From Sycon ciliatum (lineage: Eukaryota > Porifera > Calcarea > Leucosolenida > Sycettidae), in NCBI RefSeq assembly GCF_964019385.1, contig NC_088643.1:81858881-81922880 (forward strand): 64,000 nucleotides of DNA, read 5' to 3'. Made by a program: the position numbers and the translations under genes. Shown one piece after another: positions 1 through 13,293 of this stretch. Every line of letters starts with the position of its first letter. Position 1 is the first letter of the stretch. Under the pieces are notes generated by a model. The model searched no databases, had not been told where the DNA came from, and saw nothing but the letters and a program-made list of their open reading frames with translations.

Positions 1-1050
1 CATGTACATGTGAATGTGTGTAGCCGAGGGTACATGTATGCACACCCGTGTATGGATTAAATGTATGGTGCGTATGTGTGGTGTCCATTTGGATTGAGGC
101 AGCACCATGACGATGTGCAACAGTTTAGCAGCAAGCACATACCAACTGATCATTTCATGTGGGGTGTTTACAAATAGGTGCGGCGATGGACCGTGCATGC
201 CTTGCGAGTCCATGAGCATGGTGAATAAAAGTATCTTCCTGATACTCTGCAGGGAGTCGCAGTGGTGGCCGCTATGAGTATGAGTTTGGATTTGGACTGT
301 GTTCTACTTTCCCCAATCCCCATGCCCCCCCCCCCCCCCTCACTTCCATGATTGCCATCCGAATATTCGGGTGTCATACCAATTCAGATTACAATCGGGC
401 CGTAACGGTATGAATCCATGTTTTGCTACCACGGGTTCCCATTACTCATTAGCCTCTACATGTATAATTATATATAGGGAATAGTGAACACTCATCCACT
501 GATTCCGCTGTACCACTGAGTGGTTGAGAATAGCACCTGCTCTTCCCGGTCACGATATGCTGGCCTCCGAGGTTTACTCACGAATCTACATGTAGCCTCG
601 GGTTATGCCATGCCGGTTGTAGGCACTGCACACCGGGACTAGGGTGGAGGGTGGTAATCACTCAGGGAGGTAGTTTATAAACTCCCGAAAAGAAGAAGGT
701 GGATGATAAACCAGCGGGTGTTGCAGGGAGGCTGTTCTTTGTCCATGGCCCATGGCCGTGTATGGGGAGTCCATAACTGCACACAGGGGAGTTATATTTT
801 TGCGACTCCCTGCTGTGCACAATGTCATGCACTCCCACAACTCGAACTGCCGATCTCATCTACGTCTACGTGTTCAGTTGTGCTGATCAGGTCTTGTGAC
901 TTGGAGTCGTAATTTCACTACTTCATTGGAAATCTGGCAGGCTGTTCCGATCCGCGCGATCGAAGGAAAAATTCGAGTGTTGAAAATGGTTGTGAATTTT
1001 TCAATATTGATTGTGAATGTTGAAGTAAGGGCGATTTCGAAAACGAAGGG
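1..1050. other. Upstream region of ACTR1, no gene recognised
   Basis: No coding region, RNA gene or repeat family is recognisable here. It holds a C run near 327-340 and several TACATGTA-type words that recur across the window. It presumably contains the ACTR1 promoter and 5' UTR, but no TATA box or transcription start can be assigned by eye. Confidence 0.5.
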
Positions 1051-4000
1051 ATGGATTCCTTGATCGCCAACCAGCCTGTCGTGATTGACAATGTAACTTC
1101 CCTCGGTGACTCAACATGCTTCGGGATCAGTCGTGGACTAACCAGCATTCGTCTTCTCCTCACAGGGCTCTGGAATCATCAAAGCTGGTTTTGCAGGTGA
1201 TCAAGTGCCAAAGTGCAATTTTCCGAACTTGTGAGTATCGGGGTGTCCTCTCAACAGACCTGCATGTAGAAGTATTACTGAGAAAGGCTTTGCTGTTGGC
1301 TGTGCGCAGTATTGGAGGCCCCAAACATGTCCGCGTCATGGCAGGTGCTCTCGAGGGCAATGTATTCATCGGACCAAAAGCTGAGGTAAGATCCTGAAAA
1401 CCTACTCTACAGGTAGTGTGATTGAGTAGAGTGGGCGATTGTGACACGCTATTTGTGACAGTTCGTACAGAAACCAATTTGGAATTTGTTTGTCATCCCA
1501 ATTCCCTGGTTCTTGTCTTCACTGCGTTTTGTAGGAACATCGTGGTCTCCTGAATCTTAGATATCCCATTGAGGTAAGAACCAATTATTTTCATATTCAA
1601 TTTTAATTTTTCTCCCATTCATAATGCCAAAGTTCCCATGACCTGGTGTGCCACAATACCTCATTTCAAGCATTAGGACTAGGGAAGTTTGAACGCAGTT
1701 TAGATGTTGCTGGATTAGCGTGCAATCCCTATTGTAGACAGACCCATGCGTATGGCTGAATGGTTGATGTCCTTGCTTGCGGGTAAGTTGTAGGGTTCCA
1801 AATTTGAGACCTGGGCTGGTACATGTGAGCGCGATTGTGTCTAGTGCTACAGCTACTGTGACAGTGATGCAAGTGTGGACCCGTGCACGTGTGCCGTAAA
1901 GTACTGTTGATCCGCCCCTTGTCGAATTTGTGCCTGTGAAGCGACTTCAGCGTGTACAGTGAAATACGGTGTTGAACCGACGCATGCACTGCTGTACACA
2001 AAATACGTGCCAGTGCAGGGTGAAAATGTGCACAATCCAGCATGCCAAGCCTGATCCTCTGCTCTGTTGTATATCATCCCGCACTTGACCGACTTGATCT
2101 ATTTCCCGCCCCCTGCCGAAAAACCAGCTGGGAAACGACATGGTGTGGGAGGGGGGATGAACAGTACTTTACGGTACACACGACAAGCTGTGCCAACACC
2201 AACGATCGAATTGGTGTTCACTTGCTTGGTATGTGGGTAACAAGGATGCAGCTTAGGGGACACGAGAGTGTACAGCTGTACGCCCCCTGGGCTGATGGTG
2301 TCTTGTTTGACTTACTTTGTGAGTTGTGCGTCTACCACAGTTGACTTGGTATGCTGATAGCCAGCCCAAGCAAAGACTTTACATCGACTGTTTGTTCAAC
2401 ATTTCAACTGATACTGATGCAGTTGAGGCTATAACAAATTATCAATTTGTGTAATGTGCTTTGGTGTCCGTTTGTATACCGTGTGTGACGTGCAATGTTG
2501 GTGTAATAGACTAGAGTGTAGTGTAGTGTGCCTGTCTGATCTACTGAAGGTTGTGTTCTTGTCATGCCGCTTGTTTCCTCACAGCATGGCATTGTCACCA
2601 ACTGGAACGACATGGAGCAAGTTTGGCAGGTTAGATTGCATTCTTTACCCAAACCTGCGTGCACCACAATGTAGGAAGGCTCACCTAGGGATGAGAACCG
2701 ACCATCCTGTGCGCACTCTTTGACTATCTTGGCTAATGGTACAAGTCGTCTTCTTTTGGAGAAGAACATCGCTATGGATTGAAGCATGATTCAGAATACC
2801 ACATGCTGTGATGCGATGTGCGGCATACGACACCTGCTACGAGCTGCAACCGCGACACACGATTCACAATCTGTTTTGGTCTCTGTGACGTTTGAATGCG
2901 GTGCATAGTACATGCACGTGTACCCAGCCTAGTGAACTGTACTCCATTGATGTACATGTATGTCGTGCTTCTCGCATCGCAGTAGTTGAACTTACCGTAA
3001 TGTCCCGTATAAAAGCAGGTGCTTACGGCCGTATAAGCCGGGGTTCAAACCATGCTTCTATTCCAAACATGCTTCTACGTCAATATCTTCAGTCTACACT
3101 GTACACTGCACACTGTCCTGCATGTAGTGTGCACATACATGTATGTACAGCACGTATGCTTCTATTCGAATCGTGCTTCTGTGTCACGGTGCTCTTCGAA
3201 AAATCGGCTTCTATTCGAGTCATGCTTTTATACGCGCCACTACAGTAGGTAAACTTCTGTGGGATTTGGCCGTGCGATTTCTTGCGACAGTGTGTGACAG
3301 GTATTGCCTTGTCGCGAGTGTCTCGTGCTGCAGGTCGCATCTGTAAAAGTGATAATGTGAATCATGCTTCGATGTTATGGACATTTGGACAGCTGCTAGG
3401 TTGTAGATTGAAGTACTGTTCCGTTCACATGCGCTGTGCAGACCATACGAAGAAGTTCCGTTTCAATAAAACTTGTCATTTGCCTCTGCAGCTACTAGTA
3501 TGTTGTATCGCAGTTTGATGTCGCATAGTGAGGGTTGAATGCTGTTTTTGCTCAAATAAATGAAAACATTTTTATGTATTTTGAATGATTCTTGATGTTT
3601 CCCTGGCAAGCTTACACCTCCTAATTGGCTCGACTGTTGCCGGTACATGTATCACGTCGAACTGGCCAAGCTCAAACTCTGTGCATGATCAACATCAAGT
3701 TTTTTCCTTGTATATGTTCTTTTTGTCCTTGTGTAGTACATATTCTCAAAGCCTCAGTTGGACACGTTTGCAGAGGAGGTAGGCCGCGTGGTGATATGCC
3801 TGTTTCCGACTTATGCCATTTGTTTTCTTGCACCCAGGGTGGAGACTGCACTAGTACATGCCATTATGTTTTTATTGTTTTTAGTTTTGAATTTACTTGA
3901 GACTTGATGACTCTCTTCCTCTCTGTGTGCAACATGGACGCTTCAGCCTTGACACATGTTATCGTTTCTTCTGTCCTTGTGTTCACAGCATCCGATTCTG

Positions 4001-4392
4001 CTGACAGAGGCACCGTTGAACCCTCGCCGCAACCGTGAAAAGTCAGCAGAGGTGGGGTCGCCTTTCTTTCTATTCCATAGCAGTGCAGTAGTGGCATGGA
4101 AGTGGTACAAATGCATTTGAATGAGACAAGTGCAGCTTGATAGGGCTTGTGCTGCTAATTATAGCTTCTTTACCCATCACATACATCTGCAAATGGTACC
4201 AGGAGTCCATTGCTATTTTTCGTGTCTGATCCATGTGTACAGATCTTCTTTGAAACGTTTAACGTACCGGCATTGTTTGTCAGCATGCAAGCAGTGCTCA
4301 GCCTGTAAGTATCCAATGTGCTATTCCCTATAGCCATCAGTGGCTTTCTCTCTTGGTTTGCTAGGGGAGGGCTGTTTAGATAATGTGTGTAC

Positions 4393-4467
<75 letters not shown>

Positions 4468-7400
4468 TGCAGGTACGTGTATATGGGTGTGTACGTGCGT
4501 GGATGTGTGCATGTATGTGTGTACTTCAATCAGCTATGTGGTGGATACCAGGTGCAAGCTGTTGAATGGTGCAATCCCAGCACAAGTTGATATGTCTAAC
4601 ATAGCTGTTCGCTATCATCGCTTCCGCGATGGGCAGGTCTGAGGTCTGAGGTGTGTATGTATATGTGTATGGGGGAGGGGTGTTCAAAATCTACGGCATG
4701 GTTGTTTGTAGGGTGCCGACGTGTCCCATCCTTGTCTGCTGTCTATTGGCATTGCTCATGCAACTTGTGCTGCTGTGGATGCTGATGCTACAGATGCTGC
4801 TGTTAATAATACAGATGCTGGTCCTGCTATTACTGCTTCTAATGCTATTAATTTTTTGATTCTACTCTTGTTGTTCACAATGCTGCTATATTGCACAGGT
4901 ATGCTACGGGTCGTACAACGGGTGTTGTGCTAGACTCCGGGGATGGTGTAACACATGCAGTGCCAATCTACGAGGGATTTGCCATGCCGCACTCAATCAT
5001 GCGTGTCGATGTGGCCGGAAGGTGAGCATTGCGTATTGTGCTTTCCGACCAGTGAAGAAAATCAGTGTTATTAGCCTGACCGTTGCTACCTGGGCTTTGG
5101 GACTGTGTTAGTATTGTGTTAGCATGCTGTCAAGCTCACTCAGTGATCCACTGTACACTAAGTGAGCACATCGGTAGTACATACAGTGGAACTCTGATCA
5201 GACGTGTACCCCACATGGACAGCAGGAAAATGTGCTTAGTATCCAAGGCCATTCTTATCCTAACATGCTTCAAGGGGAAGTGCATCGATTTTTCGAGTAG
5301 GCTCCAGAAGAAAGACAATTTGATATCGGTTCGAATGGCATATCTCTCGCTTCGATACGATAAGCCAAACTTGCCAAATCACCAATTGTATACTCACGCT
5401 GCCATAGCGACCAGCGCAGTGATGACGTATGAAAGGCTTAGCTCCACCACAGAGAAGGTCGATCACTGCAGAAATTGGTCATTTTCAATTGTCTTATTGT
5501 ATTCACGATATGAAAGAATTGAACCACAAACACACTTCCCCTACTCATGATGTCACACTATGACGTGCAACACGGATTTCGCCATCCCAGATCTGATCAG
5601 TGAAGTTGCGCGTTAATTGCTCACTCTGGGGGATTATGGACTCTTGGTATTATACTGTACTAGCAGCACCCGGCCAGCGTTGCCTGGCCGAACGTGGCAT
5701 GCGGGTGAAGCAAGTACATGAACAGCACACGTGCTCAGCACGTGGTGGTGGCTACACGATTCGCGCGCTTCGCGTGCTCAGTGCTTCTGTGGCTGCTTTC
5801 GCTAGCTACACGATTCGCACGCTTCGCGTGCTCAGTGCTTCTGCGGCCGCTAGCTACACTGTTCGCACGCTTCGCGTGCTCAGGGCAGCGCTGCTCCGCA
5901 GCGCTTCTGCGTAACACACAGACAAACACACGTCACAGGTGCCTCTTCTTTATAGTATATATGTAGAAGTGCCCTATTTTAGCGGTTTTTCTGCGCCCGG
6001 TTTTAGGGAATAAAAAATCGTGTTTTGAATGAGGTCACGCAGCTCCGAGAACCCCTAGCAGATAAGATATGCTATACGGGAGGTGATGCTTAGGGCCGGG
6101 CTCCACTGCGGCTCGCGTCCGCGTTGCGTGAGCCAGAAACACATGCTGACGCGAAGCCGCTCGGTTCCACACTACAATCGTCACGCGAGGTTCCGCGGCA
6201 TGCGGCTCGAAGTTCTGGCCAGGTGGTCATGGAAACCATGCATGACGCAGTCGCGTGATCATTTTTGGCGCGAACGTTCGAACTCCAAACTTTACCCACA
6301 GCTTGTTCTTGCAGTTTGTTCGAGCTTCTTTGTAGTGTTGTTTTCTTCAGGATTGTAGTTTTTGGTGTTGCTGGTGTTGCTGTGACTGTCACAATGGCGT
6401 GTTGGCCTAGGAGAAAAAGGTTCTTGCTGTCATGCTGTCGTTTCAAGCTCTTGCTCTATTCACAGAGATTATTTTGAAAGGTCGAAGCGACGAAGCAGAA
6501 CTTGTAGCTTGCAGCAGCATGCGCAAAACCCACTCGATCCCTGACACTAGCTTTTTGTGGATGGCACTGCTGAGCATGCCTATGTTCAAGGATTTTTGGA
6601 GACGAGGACGTGCCAACAATGACTGCACGTTGATTTGCTGATTGGGAGGAGGGCCAGTACAAACACAACTTTCGCATGGGACGCGAGGCGTTTTGGAGAC
6701 TCCACGCTCTTGTGGGGAACTCTCTGACCAGGCAGGACACGCACATGAGGAAGAGTGTGTCGTCGAGCAAACGTCTTGCAATTACACTGCATTGGTTTGC
6801 CCATGCTCCCTCCTATGCCCAGCTTGCATTGCTGTACGGAGTGGGGAAAACCACTGCCGTCCATATTGTGCACGCTTTCGTTTTGTACGTAGTTGTGCTG
6901 CGCCATCATCCTCAGAGGATGTGCTGGACGTGGAGTTGGTCTCACCAACTGGAGCTGCAACCACCGGCTTGGTAGCACCCTGCGACTCCTCAAAAACAAC
7001 AGTAGCTGTGTCGACAGCTCCTCCAAGTGCACAGCCCCAGGTGGGGTGATCACCGAACAGTTCAAAATATAACCTGACGAGATGCCACTTGCACTTGCAC
7101 TTATTTTCAATTTCTCCCCAATTGACCCTCAATCGCATTGCCATCAAGTTGCTGATCGTCGTCATCCACTCCTGATCCAGTAGGGGGCTTCTTTTTGTTC
7201 CTTTTCAGGATAGGAACAATCCAACTCTCCATCATCTTCTTGCCTAGCTTCTTGAGTCCGTCAATCTTATTCTTCACAACGTCATCAGTCAAGTCCTCCA
7301 CATCATTTTCTCCGTGACTCGCCAGAAGTTTGCCATCTCTCTTCATTTCCACCATTTTTTCCTTCGTCACTCTCTCTTTTCCTTGGCAGTCTTCATCTGC

Positions 7401-10400
7401 TTCTGGAACCGGCTGCTGACAACAACAACCGCTCCAAATCTTTTGACCAGTTGAAACCCATCGCACACGGAAGGAAGAGAAACACTGACAAAGTTGAAAC
7501 TGACAAAAACGAGTGAAAGACACAACAGATCTTGTTGTTCGTCGTCCGGTCTTGCTTCTTCAAAGCAGATTTCAAGTTTCCCGCCAGCATTTCCCAGTTC
7601 ACGTGATCATGAACAATGCAAGCCGCGATCGCGGCGAGCCACCACACTACAAAACGCAACGCGAAAGCCCGTGGCAGGCCGTCACTCCGCGGCACTCGCT
7701 TAGAGTCGCGGTTACCATGGTAAAACCCAAAAATGTACGTGCCGCGGAGCCGCAGTGGAACCCGGCCCTTCAAGCCTTCCCTGTGTATGTACATGTATAT
7801 TATATACCATTGTGTGCTGTGAATATGCGTGCATCTCCATGCAGAGATGTAACTCGCTACCTCAAGTTTCTGCTGCGGAGAGAAGGGTACAACTTCCGCA
7901 CATCAGCCGAGTTTCAGATTGTGCGGCAAATCAAAGAGGTAATGATTGCAATGTACCGTTTGGTTTGTTTGTTGTGCTTTTATTTATAGTCGTTCAACCA
8001 GGTAATGTGATCCTGTCGGCTAGGAGTTTGGTAATAGACTACGTATTTCCCCGTAAGTTAGTTCTCCCCAATGACTTAGTACCCCCTATAAAAAATACAC
8101 TTTCCACTGCCGAGGTTATCACCCCGAAAGACAGTTCCCCCCCCCCCCCCCCCGAAAGATAGTAAGTTCGTACCCGTTCTACATGTCCAGACACCGTACA
8201 GTACATACATCATATGCACGCACACTAGAGTTGCGCAGGCTTCCCACTGCGTGTCATTTACCCCCGATAAAAAAGTACTCCCCGAAAGATAGTACCACCC
8301 CCGAAAGTTAGTACTCATGTGGCTGCTAAGTTCGAAAGTTAGTACGTACTAACTTACGGGGAAATACGGTAGTACACACACACACACTATGTGATTCATA
8401 GAATACAAACTCTAGGATGAAACCAGCAATGACTGCAGGTAGATTTTAGATCTGTCCAATTTGATTTTCCGTGAACAATGTTCTCACTGACCTACTTAAA
8501 ACCATGTAATGTTTTTGTTTTGTTGTTGCTCTTCTCTTGCGTCCTGTACACAGCGATCGTGTTATATTGCACCTAATCCTTTGAAAGAGGTAGGTGAATC
8601 TCTGCGAGTACTTGAGTACATGTATTCTTTTGGTGTTGACTGGCTCTGCTCTCCAGGATGTAGTTATGTTATTGTACTGGCAGTGTATGCTGAGGTCGGA
8701 TATTGCATTGACTGGAAGGTGAATGAAATATCCTTTTGACGTGTTCAATGCTTTGAGACAGAGTCACTCAGTGAGTGCCTGCTGACTTTGTCTCTGTCTT
8801 GGGTGTGCGTCTGTGTGCTTGTGCTGCCCAGGAGTCTATGGCTATCGATGCCGAGAAAAGCAGCTTCTTACTACCGGACGGCAGCCGTATTGATGTGAGT
8901 TGCTCTGCTTTTGTGCAATCCAATAGCTCTAAGTGTGCACTGCTCCTGTCTTTGTTCTGGATTTTCCATGGCAGCTTTGAGAGTAAGACATGGTGTTGAG
9001 TTGTGTTCTTTCACTGTACAGCTAGCAGGGCTGTGTGTTGACTGTACTGCTAGCAGGGCTGTGTGTTGACTGTACTGCTAGTAGGGTTGTGTGTTGACTG
9101 TACTGCTAGCAGGGCTGTGTGTTGACTGTACAGCTAGTAGGGTTGTGTGTTGACTGTACAGCTAGCAGGGTTGTGTGTTGACTGTACAGCTAGCAGGGTT
9201 GTGTGTTGACTGTACAGCTAGCAGGTGCTGCATGCACTGCCTGCACAGCCATGCCCGGTATTCACATTTGCAGTTTTCTCAATGCATGTGTGCATGTGTG
9301 TTCTCCTCACCTTGTTTTTTCTCATCCGTGTGTCTGTGCATCCGTGTGTTTGTGCATCTATGTGTTTGTGAATGCGCAGCTTGGACACGCCCGGTTCCGA
9401 GCAGCAGAGGTGCTTTTCAAGCCAGACCTGATCGGTGAAGAATGTGAAGGACTTCATCAGGTACGTGTAACGGGGGGGGGGGGGGGGGGGGGGGGGAGGT
9501 ACTGCCAACCCGCGAACTCCATTGCAGCCAGGGAGTAGTAAAATACAGGGAGGTGACACGCCACTAATAGAGAGGTTCTGCAAAACGAAAATGTGTACGA
9601 ACTTTCGCTCTACGTCACGAAGTGAGAAACTTCGCACGAACTTTCCTAACTTTGGACGCGAAACTTGCAGGGAACGCGAAATGAACTTTCGTAGGAAGTT
9701 TCGTGAGATTGGGTCATGTCGTACGTGCACTTGGCGCGTGCAAACTACGAAAATGTGCAGAACACAAAGTGCGTGCGAAAATTCGTACACACTTTCGCAA
9801 GGCCTGTCGCGAAACTTCGTTCGAACTTTCGTTGTGCAGAACCTCTCTAATCGTGATTTTTGATGGGTGCCTCGCGCTTGTTTTTTTTTCTTTCGCAAAA
9901 AAAGATGATCTGCTGAATCAATCTTGAGTATTTGTCGAAGAACTAATTCCGTGAAAAGGTCTATCCATCTCATGGAACAGCATTTGTTTTGCTCTTGTGA
10001 TACATCTGTGTCATCGTCATATGGAAAGGTACCACCCTTCCGAAATTCGTCCCGATCGACGGCATGGAGCAATAGAACGAAGGTGATTTCCTTGAGAACA
10101 ATACGTGTACGATTGGAGATGAAAAGCGAGTGCACCGATTTCGAAGTCGAAAAAATCTCTAGGACACCACACGATCGGCACTAATTTCTCCTCAGTTGTG
10201 ATCAACCAGTACTTCTCTACCTTCTTTGTGATGATGAGCATTTCATATTATGGTATGCTAGAGATTCGGGAGTTCACTTTTCGGAATGAAATGTTCCTAA
10301 GTTTGTCAAGGATTGAAATGCGGGCTACGTCGTCGTAAACAGCTTGTATCGACACAGGAAAAATCTACGGCACGCAGGGATATCTCCCAAAGTGATACCA

Positions 10401-13241
10401 CTCTTGCTGGACTTCTATCCTGACATAGTGGTAGTTTGGTCGACAACCAAACTTTGTGAAGGCAGACAATTGTTGGAAATTCTCAGCGCTGAGTTTCTAC
10501 GGGCTGCAGTAGGAGTCTCTTTGGGGGTAGGTATTTTACTACTCCCTGATCGAGAGAATCCTGATCCGCGCGCGTGTCTACACACTTCGGTACCCATAGT
10601 ACCCCAATCTCACCCGCCGGGTGAAAACGGTGCTGAGGCAATCGTCAAACTGGCCGTACATGCTCGTGTCACCTCCCTGTATTTTACTACTCCCTGATTG
10701 CAGCCATTTAAAGGTTCGCATCGGGTGAACCTGATGTGACTGTTGAAGCAGACAGGCTATGTGTGAGTGTTTGGACTGAGAATAGTACATGCATGAATGC
10801 CAGTACCGTCACATTGATCCCCCACGCCGTGTCGCTTCCCAGCTGGTTTTTCGGCAGGGGGCGAGACTTAGATCAAGTCGCTCAAGTGCAGTATTATGTA
10901 CAACAAAGCAGAAGATCGAACTTGGCATGCTGGATTGTGCACATTTACGTTCTGCACTCGCACATAGTATTGTGTACAGTAATACATGCGTCGGTTCAAC
11001 ATCGTATTCCATTGTATACGCCGACGTCGCTTCACAGGCAGAAATCTGACGGGGGGGGGGGGGGGGGGGGATTATAGTCTGTTTCAAAAAGATTTACAAT
11101 CAGGTTTGGGTCTTAAAAAGTATGAAGATAAGGGAAATTTGGACAACAAAGTACATAGAATGGCTTGTTAGGACACGGCAAATTGTTCTGTGAAGGTTTC
11201 GGAACAATTGGACCAACCGTTAAGGAGTTAGAATTTCGGCCAGGTTTCCGGCCTTTTCCCATGGTTTACAATTTGCCCAGGAAGCCAGTATCGATTTTTT
11301 ATCAAAACCCACGATTTATCCTTTCCTTTTTGGCCTTGTGGTTATGAATGCTGTCTGCTGACCATGAAGTTGTGAGTTCAAATCCCAATCTATCCTCAAG
11401 TCAAACTTTTTTTCATTGTTTTGGTGATCAAGCTGGTACAAGACAAAGAAGATGTCTGCACCAAACGACTTGTTGTTGGAGGTCGCGCTTCCTGCCGAAC
11501 TGACTGACACTTGACTGGCTCACGCCATGTGAACACACCCACAACACTGCAATGGTGTGAGTGAATATGGAAGTCATCGCGCTGTAGCTTTTTGAGATTT
11601 ATTTTTAGTATTTCAAGATCGCCAATTTATTTGAATTTAGCAGTCAACGCCGTCTTCTATCAGCGTTCACAAGCGTCTGTTTTTCCCAAAATGTCGTCGA
11701 AGTCACACGGCTAGCTTTGCCAAGTCATGGCCTTGGGAATGAGTCCGTGTCGATGTCGTTTTCGTCACACGGTGAGTAAATTGCATCGCAGCTCAAAGAA
11801 ACTATTTTGGTCACAAAACGGATTGGGACACATGCCGCTCGTCAACACTTTCGTTTCGACATGTCCTGTCTGACTCCATTATCGATACGAGGAAGAACTC
11901 GTTTGTTGCAAACCAGACGTACGTCCATGACTGTGTCAACGTGAGTGAGTTGTCATTTTTCCTGCTTTCGCGCGGAATATTTCTTCGAGTTCACAGTGAG
12001 TTTTTCCAGGCAGCGCTCGAGTGCTCATACGGTAAGACGCCAAACTCCGCGGGCGATCGCCAGGGTTGTAAATCTTTTTGAAACGGACTGTAGGGTGGGG
12101 GCAGATCAACGGTACTTTACGGTAGTATGGGTGGGCGTATGGGGTGGGGGGGGGGGAGAGGGGGGTGTATGGGTGGGTGTATGGGGGGGGGGGGGGTGTA
12201 TGGGTGGGTGTATGGGGTGGGGTCTACTGCACTGTAGTTCCCATATTCAGGAGTCATGGTGCAATTGTTATTCTAGTATTCTGTCATGCGTGTCATTGCT
12301 TGAGGTGTCTATCTGGTGATCTGTTTGTTCCATGACTATTGTTCTTGTTGTAGGTTTTGAACTACTCCATCATGCGATCAGACATGGATTTGCGCAAGAC
12401 TCTTTACCTGAACATCGTACTGTCTGGTGGATCAACGCTCTTTGACGGTGAGATGTCGGGAACAACTGCAACGTTCGGCAATTTCCTTCATAGCATAATG
12501 ATTTGTATTGTGCATGTTCTGGCGAATGATGACTGTTTAACGAGTACTGTACATGTATTTTTTGTAGGCTTTGGTGCACGTCTTCTGACCGAAGTGAAGA
12601 AGCTTGCTCCACGTGACATCAAGATTAGGGTAAGCTGTCAGTTCACGGAGTATGATCAGTTTTGTGCACATGGTTGTGTAGCGGCATTTATTGACATAAT
12701 CATGTACATAGTGCTCTAGCAGAATCACTAAGACATTCATGTGTTGGCTAACTCAGTGGGTAGAGCATGAGACTCTTTATCTCGGGGCCGTGGGTTCGAG
12801 CTCCGCGTTTGGGCACCAAAGCAGGCCAGCAGGAAAAGGATGCACAAGGAGACGGAAGAGGGTACTTAACACATGCGTTTTATTTCATGCACGTGTGACC
12901 AATGTACACGCAGACATGGAGTTACCTGGAGGTGCTGTGTGGTGTTGCAGTCAAACGCACAATTATGCATGTAAAAAGAGTAAAGTTCATTTATCCACTT
13001 TGCTGCTGGCTACGTAATTGTGTTGAGACATACAACCAGCTTAGGAAGTTTTGCTTGCCCCTTGTTGTTGGTCGTGCCACTAGAGGTTGTCGGAGAAGGC
13101 CAGAATAGCACCACGGTTGCGTTATTTTGTCAATTTGTGCTTGTTGTTTCAGATATCCGCACCTCCAGAGCGTCTCTACTCGACCTGGATTGGGTATGTG
13201 TTTCCATGCTCAATCCACATTGTATTTCTCGGTGCTTCTTG

Positions 13242-13293
<52 letters not shown>

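Larger units (their letters stand above)
6093..7768. mobile_element. Internally deleted PIF/Harbinger transposon
   Basis: In intron 9. The left end GGGCCGGGCTCCACTGCGGC is matched in reverse complement at the right end, with one mismatch over about 22 bp. The flanking triplets are TTA (6090-6092) and TTC (7769-7771), consistent with the TWA target duplication of Harbinger elements after one mutation. Inside are the N-terminal part of a Harbinger-type transposase on + and a Myb/SANT-like frame on -, the two-gene layout typical of this superfamily. The catalytic half of the transposase is missing, so the copy is non-autonomous. Confidence 0.8.

Noticed and set aside
4170..4529. Open frames rich in Thr-His or Val-Cys
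   Set aside because: Produced by the GT microsatellite.
9014..9225. Regular 28-bp repeats that could look like a CRISPR array
   Set aside because: Copies are head to tail with no unique spacers, and the setting is an animal intron. The same applies to the 23-bp repeats at 47223.
9218..10135. 305-residue minus-strand open frame
   Set aside because: It runs through a nested palindromic MITE, a poly-G tract and an Arp1 exon, so it is a composite chance frame.
12739..12815. Functional tRNA-Lys gene
   Set aside because: The acceptor stem does not pair and the D stem has a mismatch.
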